From an archaeon (GTDB taxonomy: Archaea > Nanobdellota > Nanobdellia > Woesearchaeales > GW2011-AR9): DNA of 7,398 nt. Position numbers and translations under genes: made by a program. The stretch lies in NCBI GenBank assembly GCA_020053615.1, contig JAGVMW010000175.1, positions 1 through 7,398 of the forward strand. Reading direction: 5' to 3'. Below are positions 1 through 6,402 of this stretch, piece by piece. The notes beneath the pieces are model-generated. The model searched no databases, was not told the DNA's origin, and worked only from the letters and a program-made list of their open reading frames with translations. Position 1 is the first letter of the stretch, and each line of letters opens with the position of its first letter.

Positions 1-110
1 ATTATTGTTGTAAATATCTAAGAAAGAGTAACTTACCTTCTTGACTAGCAAAACCACAGCTCACATGGCAATCTTGACCACGCCGAGCTAAACAAATACG
101 CTTCTTTCTC
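1..110. other. Non-coding left edge, 3' region of the minus-strand operon
   Basis: No credible gene starts or ends here. The stretch follows the stop codon of the minus-strand operon and holds two short sequences shared with the 6177-6430 region: GCTAAACAAATAC (87-99) and GACTAGCAA (43-51), in the same order and orientation as at 6405-6417 and 6382-6390. Between them, AGCTC (58-62) can pair with GAGCT (85-89), extended by GGC (67-69) with GCC (82-84), so a hairpin is possible. The window edge may cut a larger element. Any gene beyond it cannot be seen. Confidence 0.5.
87..99 (-). terminator. Copy 1 of the shared 3'-end motif GTATTTGTTTAGC
   Basis: Read on the minus strand, GTATTTGTTTAGC begins 11 bases after the stop codon at 113-111. 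The same 13 bases follow the stop codons of the PIN-PhoH and DUF1385 genes, also in the direction of transcription. The T-rich core (TATTTGTTT) fits an archaeal U-tract terminator. A terminator role is inferred from position and composition only. Confidence 0.45.
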
Positions 111-422
111 TTACCCTTGCACCACATACGTCCAGGCGCCTTTCCCATTGGGCAAGATTATCTTTATTCGAGAATAGGATGCTAAGTTCTTATCCAGATA
201 CGCCATCTCTTCCGGAGATAGATATAGCACAAAACCATGCACGCTGTGTCCGCGGGCGGGAAATACTGAAAATAAAGTGTTTCCGTTCTTATGCGCCTCG
301 CCTTTCTTGTAATCAAACAAAGTATCAAACCTTGATTCAACTACTCTGCCAAATGCTTTCTGCTGCACTTGGGCTTCCATCAAATTTCCATATACAAATA
401 CTGGTTCCATTGTAATTACCAT
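111..422 (-). CDS. Gamma-glutamylcyclotransferase-fold (AIG2-like) protein, probably without the catalytic Glu
   Basis: A 103-residue protein. The start has the FVYGNLM signature (residues 9-15), which matches the F-x-YG-T/N-L phosphate-binding-like loop of the GGCT/AIG2 family. Next come an FGR segment (24-26), VHGFVLYLS (61-69) and a late LDKNLASYSRIKI block (76-88). In active members that block reads roughly LDxxEG..Y and carries the catalytic Glu. Here L80-A81 stand in its place, so classic cyclotransferase activity is doubtful. The protein is shorter than many relatives but spans the fold. The gene overlaps the end of the thymidine kinase gene by 7 bases, so the two are surely cotranscribed. 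An in-frame ATG at 410 (giving MEPVFVYG) lies 5 bases past the kinase stop codon and matches the usual family N-terminus, so the real start may be 410. The substrate is unknown; the pairing with a thymidine kinase is not a known functional couple. Confidence 0.75.
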   Translation of the reverse strand: MVITMEPVFVYGNLMEAQVQQKAFGRVVESRFDTLFDYKKGEAHKNGNTLFSVFPARGHSVHGFVLYLSPEEMAYLDKNLASYSRIKIILPNGKGAWTYVVQG

Positions 423-1582
423 CCAAATTTTTCAAATTTATATTTTAGTTCTGGTTCTCCGTCCAAAGTCCAGTCTTTAAGGCATCTGGCTTCATAATCT
501 CCTGCACCGCCTACTTTAACCAAAGATTTATCTGCCTGATTTATGCGCTGATTTTCCGTAGCTGGATCTCCACATTTAACACAAATGGCGTAATGCATAT
601 TTATTTTATCTGCTAAGCACATTAACTTAGGAACATCATTGAATCCCTGACGATTGTATCCTCGTGGCAGACCTGTGCCGTGGAAATGATAACCTTCTCC
701 CAAGAGTCGAGCAAACATACCAAAAACCCCTGGAAAAAATTGAATTTCATCTGGGAACACTTCACGAATCTCTTTGTGTTGATGGAGATAAGTTTCCATG
801 CCAAATGCATCTTTAACCATAATTGCCGATATTTTTCCCCCGCTGTGCAAAGTTACCTGCCCCTCTTCAAATTCTTTACCTTCCTTTTCTCCATAACGAA
901 CATCTTCTTTCCATTTAAATACCACATAAGGAACCCCTTTGCGTTGCATTTTTATTTGTTCTCTACGCCAGGCAGTAGATTTCCCCGAGAACATGGGACC
1001 TAAGAATAATTCTAAAGTTCCAACATCCTGATTAGGTATTGGGGGAGCGTTGTGGTAATGATAATGATGGGTACATAACGGTAGAAATTTCCCCTGCTCT
1101 GAACTACTGCGATTAGCTTCTTCATTAGTGCATAAAGGATGTGAGCAAATTGCTTTGGCTAAGATCACTTCATCAGCTAGGGCCATCAATCCTGGAGCAG
1201 TACCATGAGGATAACATTCAGAATCCAAATTTAATACGGAAGTAATAACATCCCGATTGCTTCTTACCAGCGCATTAGTTAATTCTACTAAATCTGCAGG
1301 AAAATGTGACGCTCCCAAGATAATCGCAGTGCGGGTAGATGGTTTAACATTATTATAAATATCTTCCACTTTGTGAGTAACAATAGCTTTATGCCGACCA
1401 ATATATTCTGGATTTGGATCATCCATAGGATGCCTAAAAATCAAAATATTACTATCTTGTTTGTATCCGCTGTCTACTACTGCATCGAGAAAACTTTCAA
1501 TCTTTTCTGTTTTTTCGGATTGTACCGGACCGGAAATAACGGTAAATTTACCCTGAACGAAAGGCTTAGCATTTAAAGACAT
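416..1582 (-). CDS. Tandem thymidine kinase: degenerate N-terminal domain plus intact C-terminal domain
   Basis: 388 residues, about twice the usual type II thymidine kinase (roughly 190-230), made of two TK1-like domains. The C-terminal domain (about 189-388) has P-loop GPMFSGKS (195-202), VTLHSGG (243-249), PDEIQFF (277-283) with the likely catalytic Glu279, a lasso segment from about 300, and zinc-site elements AICVKCG (332-338) and YEARC (363-367). The usual fourth zinc ligand after YEARC is replaced (CLKD). The N-terminal domain (about 10-178) follows the same plan, with VTHK (68-71), NLDSECYPHG (118-127), LADEVILAKAIC (135-146) and C170/H173, but its P-loop is GPVQSEKT (18-25, Gly to Glu) and the DEAQF block reads GASHF (90-94), losing the catalytic acid. 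It is probably a non-catalytic partner domain. The expected reaction is ATP-dependent phosphorylation of thymidine to dTMP in the cytoplasm (salvage). A strong SD lies 5 bases before the ATG. Confidence 0.85.
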   Translation of the reverse strand: MSLNAKPFVQGKFTVISGPVQSEKTEKIESFLDAVVDSGYKQDSNILIFRHPMDDPNPEYIGRHKAIVTHKVEDIYNNVKPSTRTAIILGASHFPADLVELTNALVRSNRDVITSVLNLDSECYPHGTAPGLMALADEVILAKAICSHPLCTNEEANRSSSEQGKFLPLCTHHYHYHNAPPIPNQDVGTLELFLGPMFSGKSTAWRREQIKMQRKGVPYVVFKWKEDVRYGEKEGKEFEEGQVTLHSGGKISAIMVKDAFGMETYLHQHKEIREVFPDEIQFFPGVFGMFARLLGEGYHFHGTGLPRGYNRQGFNDVPKLMCLADKINMHYAICVKCGDPATENQRINQADKSLVKVGGAGDYEARCLKDWTLDGEPELKYKFEKFGW

Positions 1583-1587
1583 ACTTT

Positions 1588-1595
1588 ATCACCTC
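1588..1595 (-). promoter_or_regulatory. Shine-Dalgarno site of the thymidine kinase gene
   Basis: On the minus strand this reads GAGGTGAT, a long match to the archaeal 16S anti-SD, 5 bases before the ATG at 1582. It fixes that start codon and marks this operon as leadered. The other first genes in the window lack such a site. Confidence 0.8.
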
Positions 1596-1623
1596 ATTTT
1601 TAGAATAATGAACTTTGCAGGGG

Positions 1624-1632
1624 TTTAATAAA
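1624..1632 (-). promoter_or_regulatory. Probable TATA box of the thymidine kinase operon
   Basis: The minus strand reads TTTATTAAA, close to the archaeal TATA consensus. Its centre near 1628 puts the transcription start near 1602. That gives a leader of about 20 bases, just enough to hold the SD site at 1588-1595. Confidence 0.5.
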
Positions 1633-1671
1633 GGTTACTTCTTCGGAAACTATATTTTGGAGTGGTGATAA

Positions 1672-1680
1672 CTATATATA
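1672..1680 (+). promoter_or_regulatory. TATA box of the Rad50-like gene, predicting a leaderless mRNA
   Basis: CTATATATA is preceded by GATAA, which may act as the BRE. The centre is about 26 bases before the ATG at 1702, so transcription should start at or next to the start codon. No SD lies just upstream of the ATG, in keeping with a leaderless transcript. The box shares a 119-base divergent region with the thymidine kinase promoter. Confidence 0.6.
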
Positions 1681-1701
1681 TCAGATAAACTGAATGACAT
1701 C

Positions 1702-4122
1702 ATGCTTCTCCGCCGGCTGAAATTGTACCATATTCGCTCTTATACTGACACCATTATCGATTTTCCTGCCGGCTCACTGCTGCTTTCAGGAGATATCGGT
1801 TCAGGTAAGTCTACTTTACTTCTAGCCATCGAGTTTGCGTTGTTCGGCTTATCTAAACCAGATTTACCGGGAGAAGCGTTATTGAGAAAAGGCAGTATTA
1901 ATGGTAGCGTTGAATTGGAATTTACACTTAAATCAGGAACTGAAACCAAAGAAATTTCTATCAAACGCAACCTGAAGAAAGATAAAGATTCGATTAAACA
2001 AACTAATGGATACATAATCATCAATGAGGTAAAAAAAGAATTAACTCCGGTAGAACTTAAAGCGGAAATTATCTCACTGTTGGGTTATCCTGAAGAGTAT
2101 GTAAGCAAGAACAAAAATTATATTTATCATTATACTTTGTATACTCCGCAAGAAGAGATGAAATTAATTCTGCAGGAAGAACCCGAAACCAGATTAGATG
2201 TGCTGAGAAAGGTGTTTAATTTAGATAAGTACAAAAATATCCGTGAAAACTTGCAAAACTATTTACGGCAGATGCGCAGTGCTTTAGCAGTAATGGGGGC
2301 GAAGATTGAACCGTTAGAAGAACAGCAAAGAAAGTTGGAAGAATTAAAAAAGGAAAAAGCGCGCTTGGAGAAGAATTTACTAGAGAATCTTCCGCGACAA
2401 GAGCAAGTTCGATTAAGATTAGCAATACAAACTTCAGAATTAGAACAGCTGGAACGAAAGCAGAACAAATTTGTAGAGTTGCAGCAGAACTATAAAACAA
2501 TTCATCTGAAATTAGATACTAAAAAAGAGCAGCTGCAACAACTTAATTCTCAGCAAGAAAATTTATTGAAGCAACTCCAAGAGCTTTTTTTTCCGGAGGA
2601 GATTGATTTGACTAAAGTACAGCAGGAATTGAATGAGTTAGAAACGCAGAAAAACAGCAATATCCGCGAAGTAAGTTCTAATCAAGAAAGAATGACTCAA
2701 TTACATAAATCAATCCAAGAACAACAGATGCAGATAAAGAAACTAGAAGTAGAAACTACAGGAATGGAAGAGAAAGAAAAATTAATAACGCAATTGGAAG
2801 AAGATATTAAAGAAAAAGAGCGCTTAAAAGAAGATAAAACTAAAACGGAACATAAATTAGATGAGATTAATTCTTCATTGAGCAGATTAAAGCATATTTT
2901 ATTCCAAAGCCAAGAACTGCAGAAGAAGATTTTGTCTTTGGATGTATGCCCGATGTGTTTACAGCCGGTAAAAGAAGAGCATAAACACACTATTTCTACT
3001 GATGAACAGTATAAGATTGAACAAGCACAGAAAGAAGCAGGAGTTAAAGAAACGGAGAAAGAAGAACTTGCTCGACAGAAAAATGAACTTCTAAATCAGA
3101 TTGAACATATACTAAAAAAAGAAAATCTTCTTTCTCGAACTAAAAGTGAGCTAACTCATTTAATTAACAGCAGAAATAGTTTAATGCAGTTTAAAGAGCA
3201 GCTTAAACAAAAAGTACAGGAAAGTAATTTGTTGATGGCTAAACTGGAAAGCTTAACTGCTGGAAATCTGATGAATAATGTCAACCAAAAAATTGCTGAA
3301 TTAAGAGATATCATGCAAAAAATATCTCAACGAGAATATCTACTCAAACAGCAATTAGGATTGAATCAGCAAGGAGTAGTGCTTTCTACACAAATATCTG
3401 AACTTACTGAAAATAAAAACAGTTTATTTCAAGAGTTATCTCTTCAACAAGACAGTTCAGTACAAATTTCAGAACAAAAGAAAAATATTACTCAAAGTAT
3501 TTCTGAAGAAAGAGAAATTTCTATTACTATTGCTCAACACAAAACTAGTATTCACAGCATTAGCGGACAGGAAGATCCATTGCAGCGAAATATTATCGTA
3601 CTGACTGAAGAGAAAAGTAAACTGGTTCGGAATAAAGAATTAAGTTTTTGGCTCGAGGAGCAGTTTATTCCGCTCACCATTACCATCGAGAAACAGCTTA
3701 TGCTAAGCATCCACCATCTATTTAATCAATTATTTCAGGAATGGTTCTCCATGCTGATGGATGATGAGAATATGGCATCGAGACTGGATGATTCTTTTAC
3801 CCCCATAGTCGAACAGAACGGGTATGAGATCTCTTTTACTAATCTTAGCGGAGGAGAGAAAACTTCTGCTGCATTGGCATATCGATTAGCGTTGAATAAA
3901 GTTATCAATGATGTGATTCATGATATTAAGACTAAAGACTTACTGATATTGGATGAACCGACAGATGGGTTTAGTTCCGAACAACTGGATAAAGTGCGAG
4001 AAGTTCTGGACAGGTTGAAATTAGGGCAAGTAATTATCGTATCTCATGAGACAAAGATAGAGACATTTGTAGAGAATGTGATAAGGGTAAGGAAAGAAGG
4101 GAATGTGAGCACGATAAACTGA
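1702..4122 (+). CDS. rad50: Rad50/SbcC-like zinc-hook ATPase
   Basis: 806 residues, a little short for an archaeal Rad50. The N-terminal ATPase lobe (about 1-165) opens with the family-typical IRSYTD and holds Walker A GDIGSGKST (30-38) and a Q-loop Gln near 150. A long Glu/Lys/Gln-rich coiled coil (about 175-410) leads to the zinc hook CPMC (Cys416 and Cys419), and a second coil returns to the C-terminal lobe (about 650-806). That lobe has the ABC signature NLSGGEK (714-720), Walker B ILDEPTD (D751, E752) and the H-loop VSHE (His782). All catalytic landmarks are intact. Rad50 uses ATP to control the Mre11 nuclease at DNA ends and tethers ends through hook dimers. No Mre11, HerA or NurA gene is visible here, unlike the usual archaeal cluster, so partner and pathway are inferred. 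An SbcC-type or other zinc-hook ATPase cannot be ruled out. The start fits the family N-terminus and the TATA spacing. Confidence 0.85.
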   Translation: MLLRRLKLYHIRSYTDTIIDFPAGSLLLSGDIGSGKSTLLLAIEFALFGLSKPDLPGEALLRKGSINGSVELEFTLKSGTETKEISIKRNLKKDKDSIKQTNGYIIINEVKKELTPVELKAEIISLLGYPEEYVSKNKNYIYHYTLYTPQEEMKLILQEEPETRLDVLRKVFNLDKYKNIRENLQNYLRQMRSALAVMGAKIEPLEEQQRKLEELKKEKARLEKNLLENLPRQEQVRLRLAIQTSELEQLERKQNKFVELQQNYKTIHLKLDTKKEQLQQLNSQQENLLKQLQELFFPEEIDLTKVQQELNELETQKNSNIREVSSNQERMTQLHKSIQEQQMQIKKLEVETTGMEEKEKLITQLEEDIKEKERLKEDKTKTEHKLDEINSSLSRLKHILFQSQELQKKILSLDVCPMCLQPVKEEHKHTISTDEQYKIEQAQKEAGVKETEKEELARQKNELLNQIEHILKKENLLSRTKSELTHLINSRNSLMQFKEQLKQKVQESNLLMAKLESLTAGNLMNNVNQKIAELRDIMQKISQREYLLKQQLGLNQQGVVLSTQISELTENKNSLFQELSLQQDSSVQISEQKKNITQSISEEREISITIAQHKTSIHSISGQEDPLQRNIIVLTEEKSKLVRNKELSFWLEEQFIPLTITIEKQLMLSIHHLFNQLFQEWFSMLMDDENMASRLDDSFTPIVEQNGYEISFTNLSGGEKTSAALAYRLALNKVINDVIHDIKTKDLLILDEPTDGFSSEQLDKVREVLDRLKLGQVIIVSHETKIETFVENVIRVRKEGNVSTIN

Positions 4123-4154
4123 ATCGAAAAACAGCCATTAAGATATATATCTCC

Positions 4155-4170
4155 TTCAATCGATATTGAA
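4155..4170 (+). terminator. Small hairpin after the Rad50-like gene
   Basis: TTCAAT (4155-4160) pairs with ATTGAA (4165-4170) around a CGAT loop, in the 90-base gap before the next gene. No T-tract follows, so a terminator role is weakly supported. The gap also holds the next promoter, which suggests the Rad50-like gene is a separate unit. Confidence 0.25.
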
Positions 4171-4182
4171 TGATAGAAATCC

Positions 4183-4190
4183 ATATATAA
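4183..4190 (+). promoter_or_regulatory. TATA box of the 179-residue protein gene, predicting a leaderless mRNA
   Basis: ATATATAA is centred about 26 bases before the ATG at 4213. No SD stands before that ATG (the preceding bases are TTCCGCATTCTCCT). The spacing supports this ATG over the internal one at 4237, and shows that transcription can start anew between the Rad50-like gene and this one. Confidence 0.6.
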
Positions 4191-4212
4191 AGAAATTCTT
4201 CCGCATTCTCCT

Positions 4213-4752
4213 ATGGATAAATTTAAAGCAACACATATGAATCTGCATCGAATTATCGGGTATTTAGAGAATCCGAATGTTCGATTGGATGATAAAGCAG
4301 AAGCAGCAAAATATAAAGTTAATGAGAGAACTTTAGGCATACTTTATGCTCAGGCAGTGGATAGTGCTCCAGAAAGCTATTCCCCGTCGTTGATGATGCA
4401 GACGGTCCGTTTTCAGAGCAATGATATTGCTAATAATTTCAAAAGGAGGTTCCAGCTTTGGACCCGGAACAGGATGTGGGAACGCATAGGTGATTTGGTT
4501 TTACGCATTCATACAGCCGATGAATTGGCAAATGAATATCTGCTTAAATTAGAATTCACTAAATATCCGGAAGATTCTTTAGAAAATTCTGTTTTAAATC
4601 TGGCAGCTATCGAAGATTTTGAGGGAATTGGAAAAAGATTGAAAAATGGTGCTAAAGATTATGAAGATTTTTCCAAAGCCAAAGAACGTGAACATGATAA
4701 TTACCGTATTGCTCAGGAATATGTAAAAATTCTTGAGGCATTTAAGATATAA
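4213..4752 (+). CDS. Hypothetical protein, 179 residues, no recognised domain
   Basis: I do not recognise the family. The protein is soluble-looking and mostly helical by composition. It has no signal peptide, membrane segment, Cys pair or nucleotide-binding loop. Visible traits are an N-terminal helical stretch (MNLHRIIGYLENP, 9-21), a basic aromatic patch (FKRRFQLWTRNRMW, 76-89), an acidic middle, and a charged Lys/Glu-rich C-terminal helix (about 140-179). The basic Trp/Arg patch could bind nucleic acid or a partner, but that is a guess. The gene has its own TATA box. It ends 29 bases before the PIN-PhoH gene in the same direction, so those two are probably cotranscribed and it may be an accessory protein of that ATPase. 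Confidence 0.75.
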   Translation: MDKFKATHMNLHRIIGYLENPNVRLDDKAEAAKYKVNERTLGILYAQAVDSAPESYSPSLMMQTVRFQSNDIANNFKRRFQLWTRNRMWERIGDLVLRIHTADELANEYLLKLEFTKYPEDSLENSVLNLAAIEDFEGIGKRLKNGAKDYEDFSKAKEREHDNYRIAQEYVKILEAFKI

Positions 4753-4754
4753 TA
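4746..4754 (+). promoter_or_regulatory. Possible weak internal TATA box before the PIN-PhoH gene
   Basis: GATATAATA spans the stop codon of the preceding gene and is centred about 32 bases before the ATG at 4782. This would allow a short-leader transcript. The match and spacing are poorer than for the other promoters here, so readthrough from the 179-residue protein gene is at least as likely. Confidence 0.25.
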
Positions 4755-4781
4755 ACGTAAAAGAAAACAAACTGATGAGAG

Positions 4782-6176
4782 ATGGTTCTGAAAAATTATG
4801 TGTTAGATACCAGCGTGTTGCTACATGATGGGAATGCTTTGTTTAATTTTGATGATAATCAGATTTATATTACTGATGTGGTGCAGGACGAGTTAGATCT
4901 GCATAAGACTGATCGCGGAGAAACCGGACATAATGCTCGACAAGTAATAAGAACAATTGATGCATTGATCCAAGAAGGAAAAGGCGATCGGGATAAAGGC
5001 TTAGAGTTGCCTAATGGAGGAAAGCTCTTCTTTCTCAGAAAAACTAAACCTTTAACCGCTGTTGCTCAAATTACAACAGAAGAACCGTTAAAGATTGATC
5101 CATTAGAGAAAGTTTATTCTGCTTTGGAGAGAGTAACTGCACTTTTAGAAGATCAAAATAGAACTGCAGACAGCAAGATTATTGATATAGCTATGCATTT
5201 GATGGAAAGGGATAAGGAAGTACCTACTTTTGTGGTATCTAAAGATATCAATTTTAGAATTGAGGCATATAGCCGCGGTTTACCAGCACAAGATTATGAA
5301 TATGATCGAGCTAACATTGATTTGGGAAAATTTTATGGAAGAACTCAAGAGTTTGAAGTTGGGGGAGATTTAATTACCGCCATCCATAAAAACCAGATTG
5401 AAATTCCAGATGAATTAAAAGCATCAGTGCAGTTAAATCAGTATCTTACATTAAAAAATGGGCCATCACAATCGGTATTAGCTAAAATAAAAGGTAATTA
5501 CATTCAAAAATTAAAGAGTCTGGATAAAGGCGGGATAGAAAGTATAAAGCCCAAAAATCGGGAACAAAGGTTCTTGTTGGATGCGTGCTTAGATCCAGAA
5601 TTAGGCGTGGTCTGCGGAATTGGACGTGCCGGTACGGGAAAAACTCTGTTAGCAATATTAGCCGGAGTATCTCAAGTGATGGGAGGTACTGAACATGGGG
5701 AAAAATTTGAAAAAGTGGTGGTATATCGTTCTACTCCGCAAACTAGATTAGGTTATCTTCCAGGAGGCTTAGATGAAAAGTTAGACCCTTATTTTAAACC
5801 AATTTGGACCACTATCAAAGTTATTTTCGGGAAGAAAGGCAATGATTACCCCCAAATTGAAGAATTAATTGAATGTTTGCCTCTTGATTTGGCCAAAGGA
5901 GAGACTCATCATAATTCTTATGTAGTAGTAGATGATGCTCAAGATCTTACCCCTGAAGAGGTTAAGCTGATTGGCACCCGTATCGGCGAAGGTACAAAAT
6001 TAGTATTTACTGGAGATCCCTACCAAATCAGCAATCCTTATTTGGATGAGAAGAGCTGCGGGCTTACACATTTAGTTGAATCTTTGGGTGGAAAATTCCC
6101 CGAAGTATCTTATGTGTTTTTGTATGATGTAGTCAGAAGCAAAATAGCAGGATTATTTGCAGAACATTATCATTGA
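4782..6176 (+). CDS. PIN-PhoH fusion protein (PhoH2/YlaK-like RNase-ATPase)
   Basis: 464 residues in two parts. The N-terminal PIN nuclease domain (about 1-180) starts YVLDTSVLLHD with Asp9 and continues with VVQDELD (33-39), a DSKIIDIA block (Asp130) and VSKDINFRIEA (Asp155); these are the family's metal-binding acids. The PhoH ATPase domain (about 250-464) has Walker A GRAGTGKT (281-288), the PhoH block GYLPGGLDEKLDPYFKPI (324-341), Walker B VVVDDAQDLTP (381-391), sensor TGDPYQISNPYLD (410-422) and a C-terminal Arg452. Walker B has Asp385 where relatives usually have Glu (DEAQN). Proteins of this type are described as ATP-dependent RNA helicase-nucleases, sometimes toxin-antitoxin linked. 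A cytoplasmic RNA-processing role is inferred. The start matches the family N-terminus; a weak SD-like GATGAGAG lies directly before it. The length is close to known PIN-PhoH proteins. Confidence 0.88.
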   Translation: MVLKNYVLDTSVLLHDGNALFNFDDNQIYITDVVQDELDLHKTDRGETGHNARQVIRTIDALIQEGKGDRDKGLELPNGGKLFFLRKTKPLTAVAQITTEEPLKIDPLEKVYSALERVTALLEDQNRTADSKIIDIAMHLMERDKEVPTFVVSKDINFRIEAYSRGLPAQDYEYDRANIDLGKFYGRTQEFEVGGDLITAIHKNQIEIPDELKASVQLNQYLTLKNGPSQSVLAKIKGNYIQKLKSLDKGGIESIKPKNREQRFLLDACLDPELGVVCGIGRAGTGKTLLAILAGVSQVMGGTEHGEKFEKVVVYRSTPQTRLGYLPGGLDEKLDPYFKPIWTTIKVIFGKKGNDYPQIEELIECLPLDLAKGETHHNSYVVVDDAQDLTPEEVKLIGTRIGEGTKLVFTGDPYQISNPYLDEKSCGLTHLVESLGGKFPEVSYVFLYDVVRSKIAGLFAEHYH

Positions 6177-6198
6177 AAATTGCACTTTAAATGATTTG

Positions 6199-6213
6199 GT
6201 ATTTGTTTAGCAT
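6199..6213 (+). terminator. Copy 2 of the shared 3'-end motif, after the PIN-PhoH gene
   Basis: GTATTTGTTTAGCAT begins 22 bases past the TGA at 6174-6176, in the direction of transcription. It is also the left end of the 219-base inverted repeat, perfectly complementary over 15 bases to 6403-6417. Confidence 0.5.
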
Positions 6214-6348
6214 TAAATTCGACTGTCGTCTCATAATGTGAGTGCGCTCACACTTCAAAATTCCAGACGTGCTCATCGCAGAGTCGCATCTCCATAGGAG
6301 CCACCCCTCTGCGACTCTCTATGAATAAATCAAATGAATTTTGACCTT

Positions 6349-6376
6349 ATCTCAAATGCGAAGTTGCGTTTGAGAT
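6349..6376. other. Strong hairpin, branch III of the intergenic element
   Basis: ATCTCAAATGC pairs with GCGTTTGAGAT (11 pairs including one G-T) around the six-base loop GAAGTT. Its loop and closing pairs resemble those of the hairpin at 7373-7395, although the outer arms are swapped. Confidence 0.55.
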
Positions 6377-6402
6377 TAGGAGACTAGCAAGTCGAGTTTA
6401 TG

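Noticed and set aside
680..1003. Plus-strand open frame of 107 codons inside the thymidine kinase gene
   Set aside because: It lies antisense to a gene with clear kinase motifs, its product resembles no family, and no start signal precedes it. The same holds for the other antisense frames within the Rad50-like and PIN-PhoH genes.
1659..1669. SD-like GGAGTGGTGAT upstream of the Rad50-like gene
   Set aside because: No start codon follows at SD distance, the ATG at 1702 is over 30 bases away, and an in-frame stop at 1669-1671 rules out an upstream extension. It lies just before the TATA box and may be part of promoter DNA.
1684..4124. 12-base direct repeat GATAAACTGAAT on both sides of the Rad50-like gene (1684-1695 and 4113-4124)
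   Set aside because: A few 12-base repeats are expected by chance in an AT-rich window of this size. One copy spans the stop codon, and no transposase, inverted ends or target-site signs go with it.
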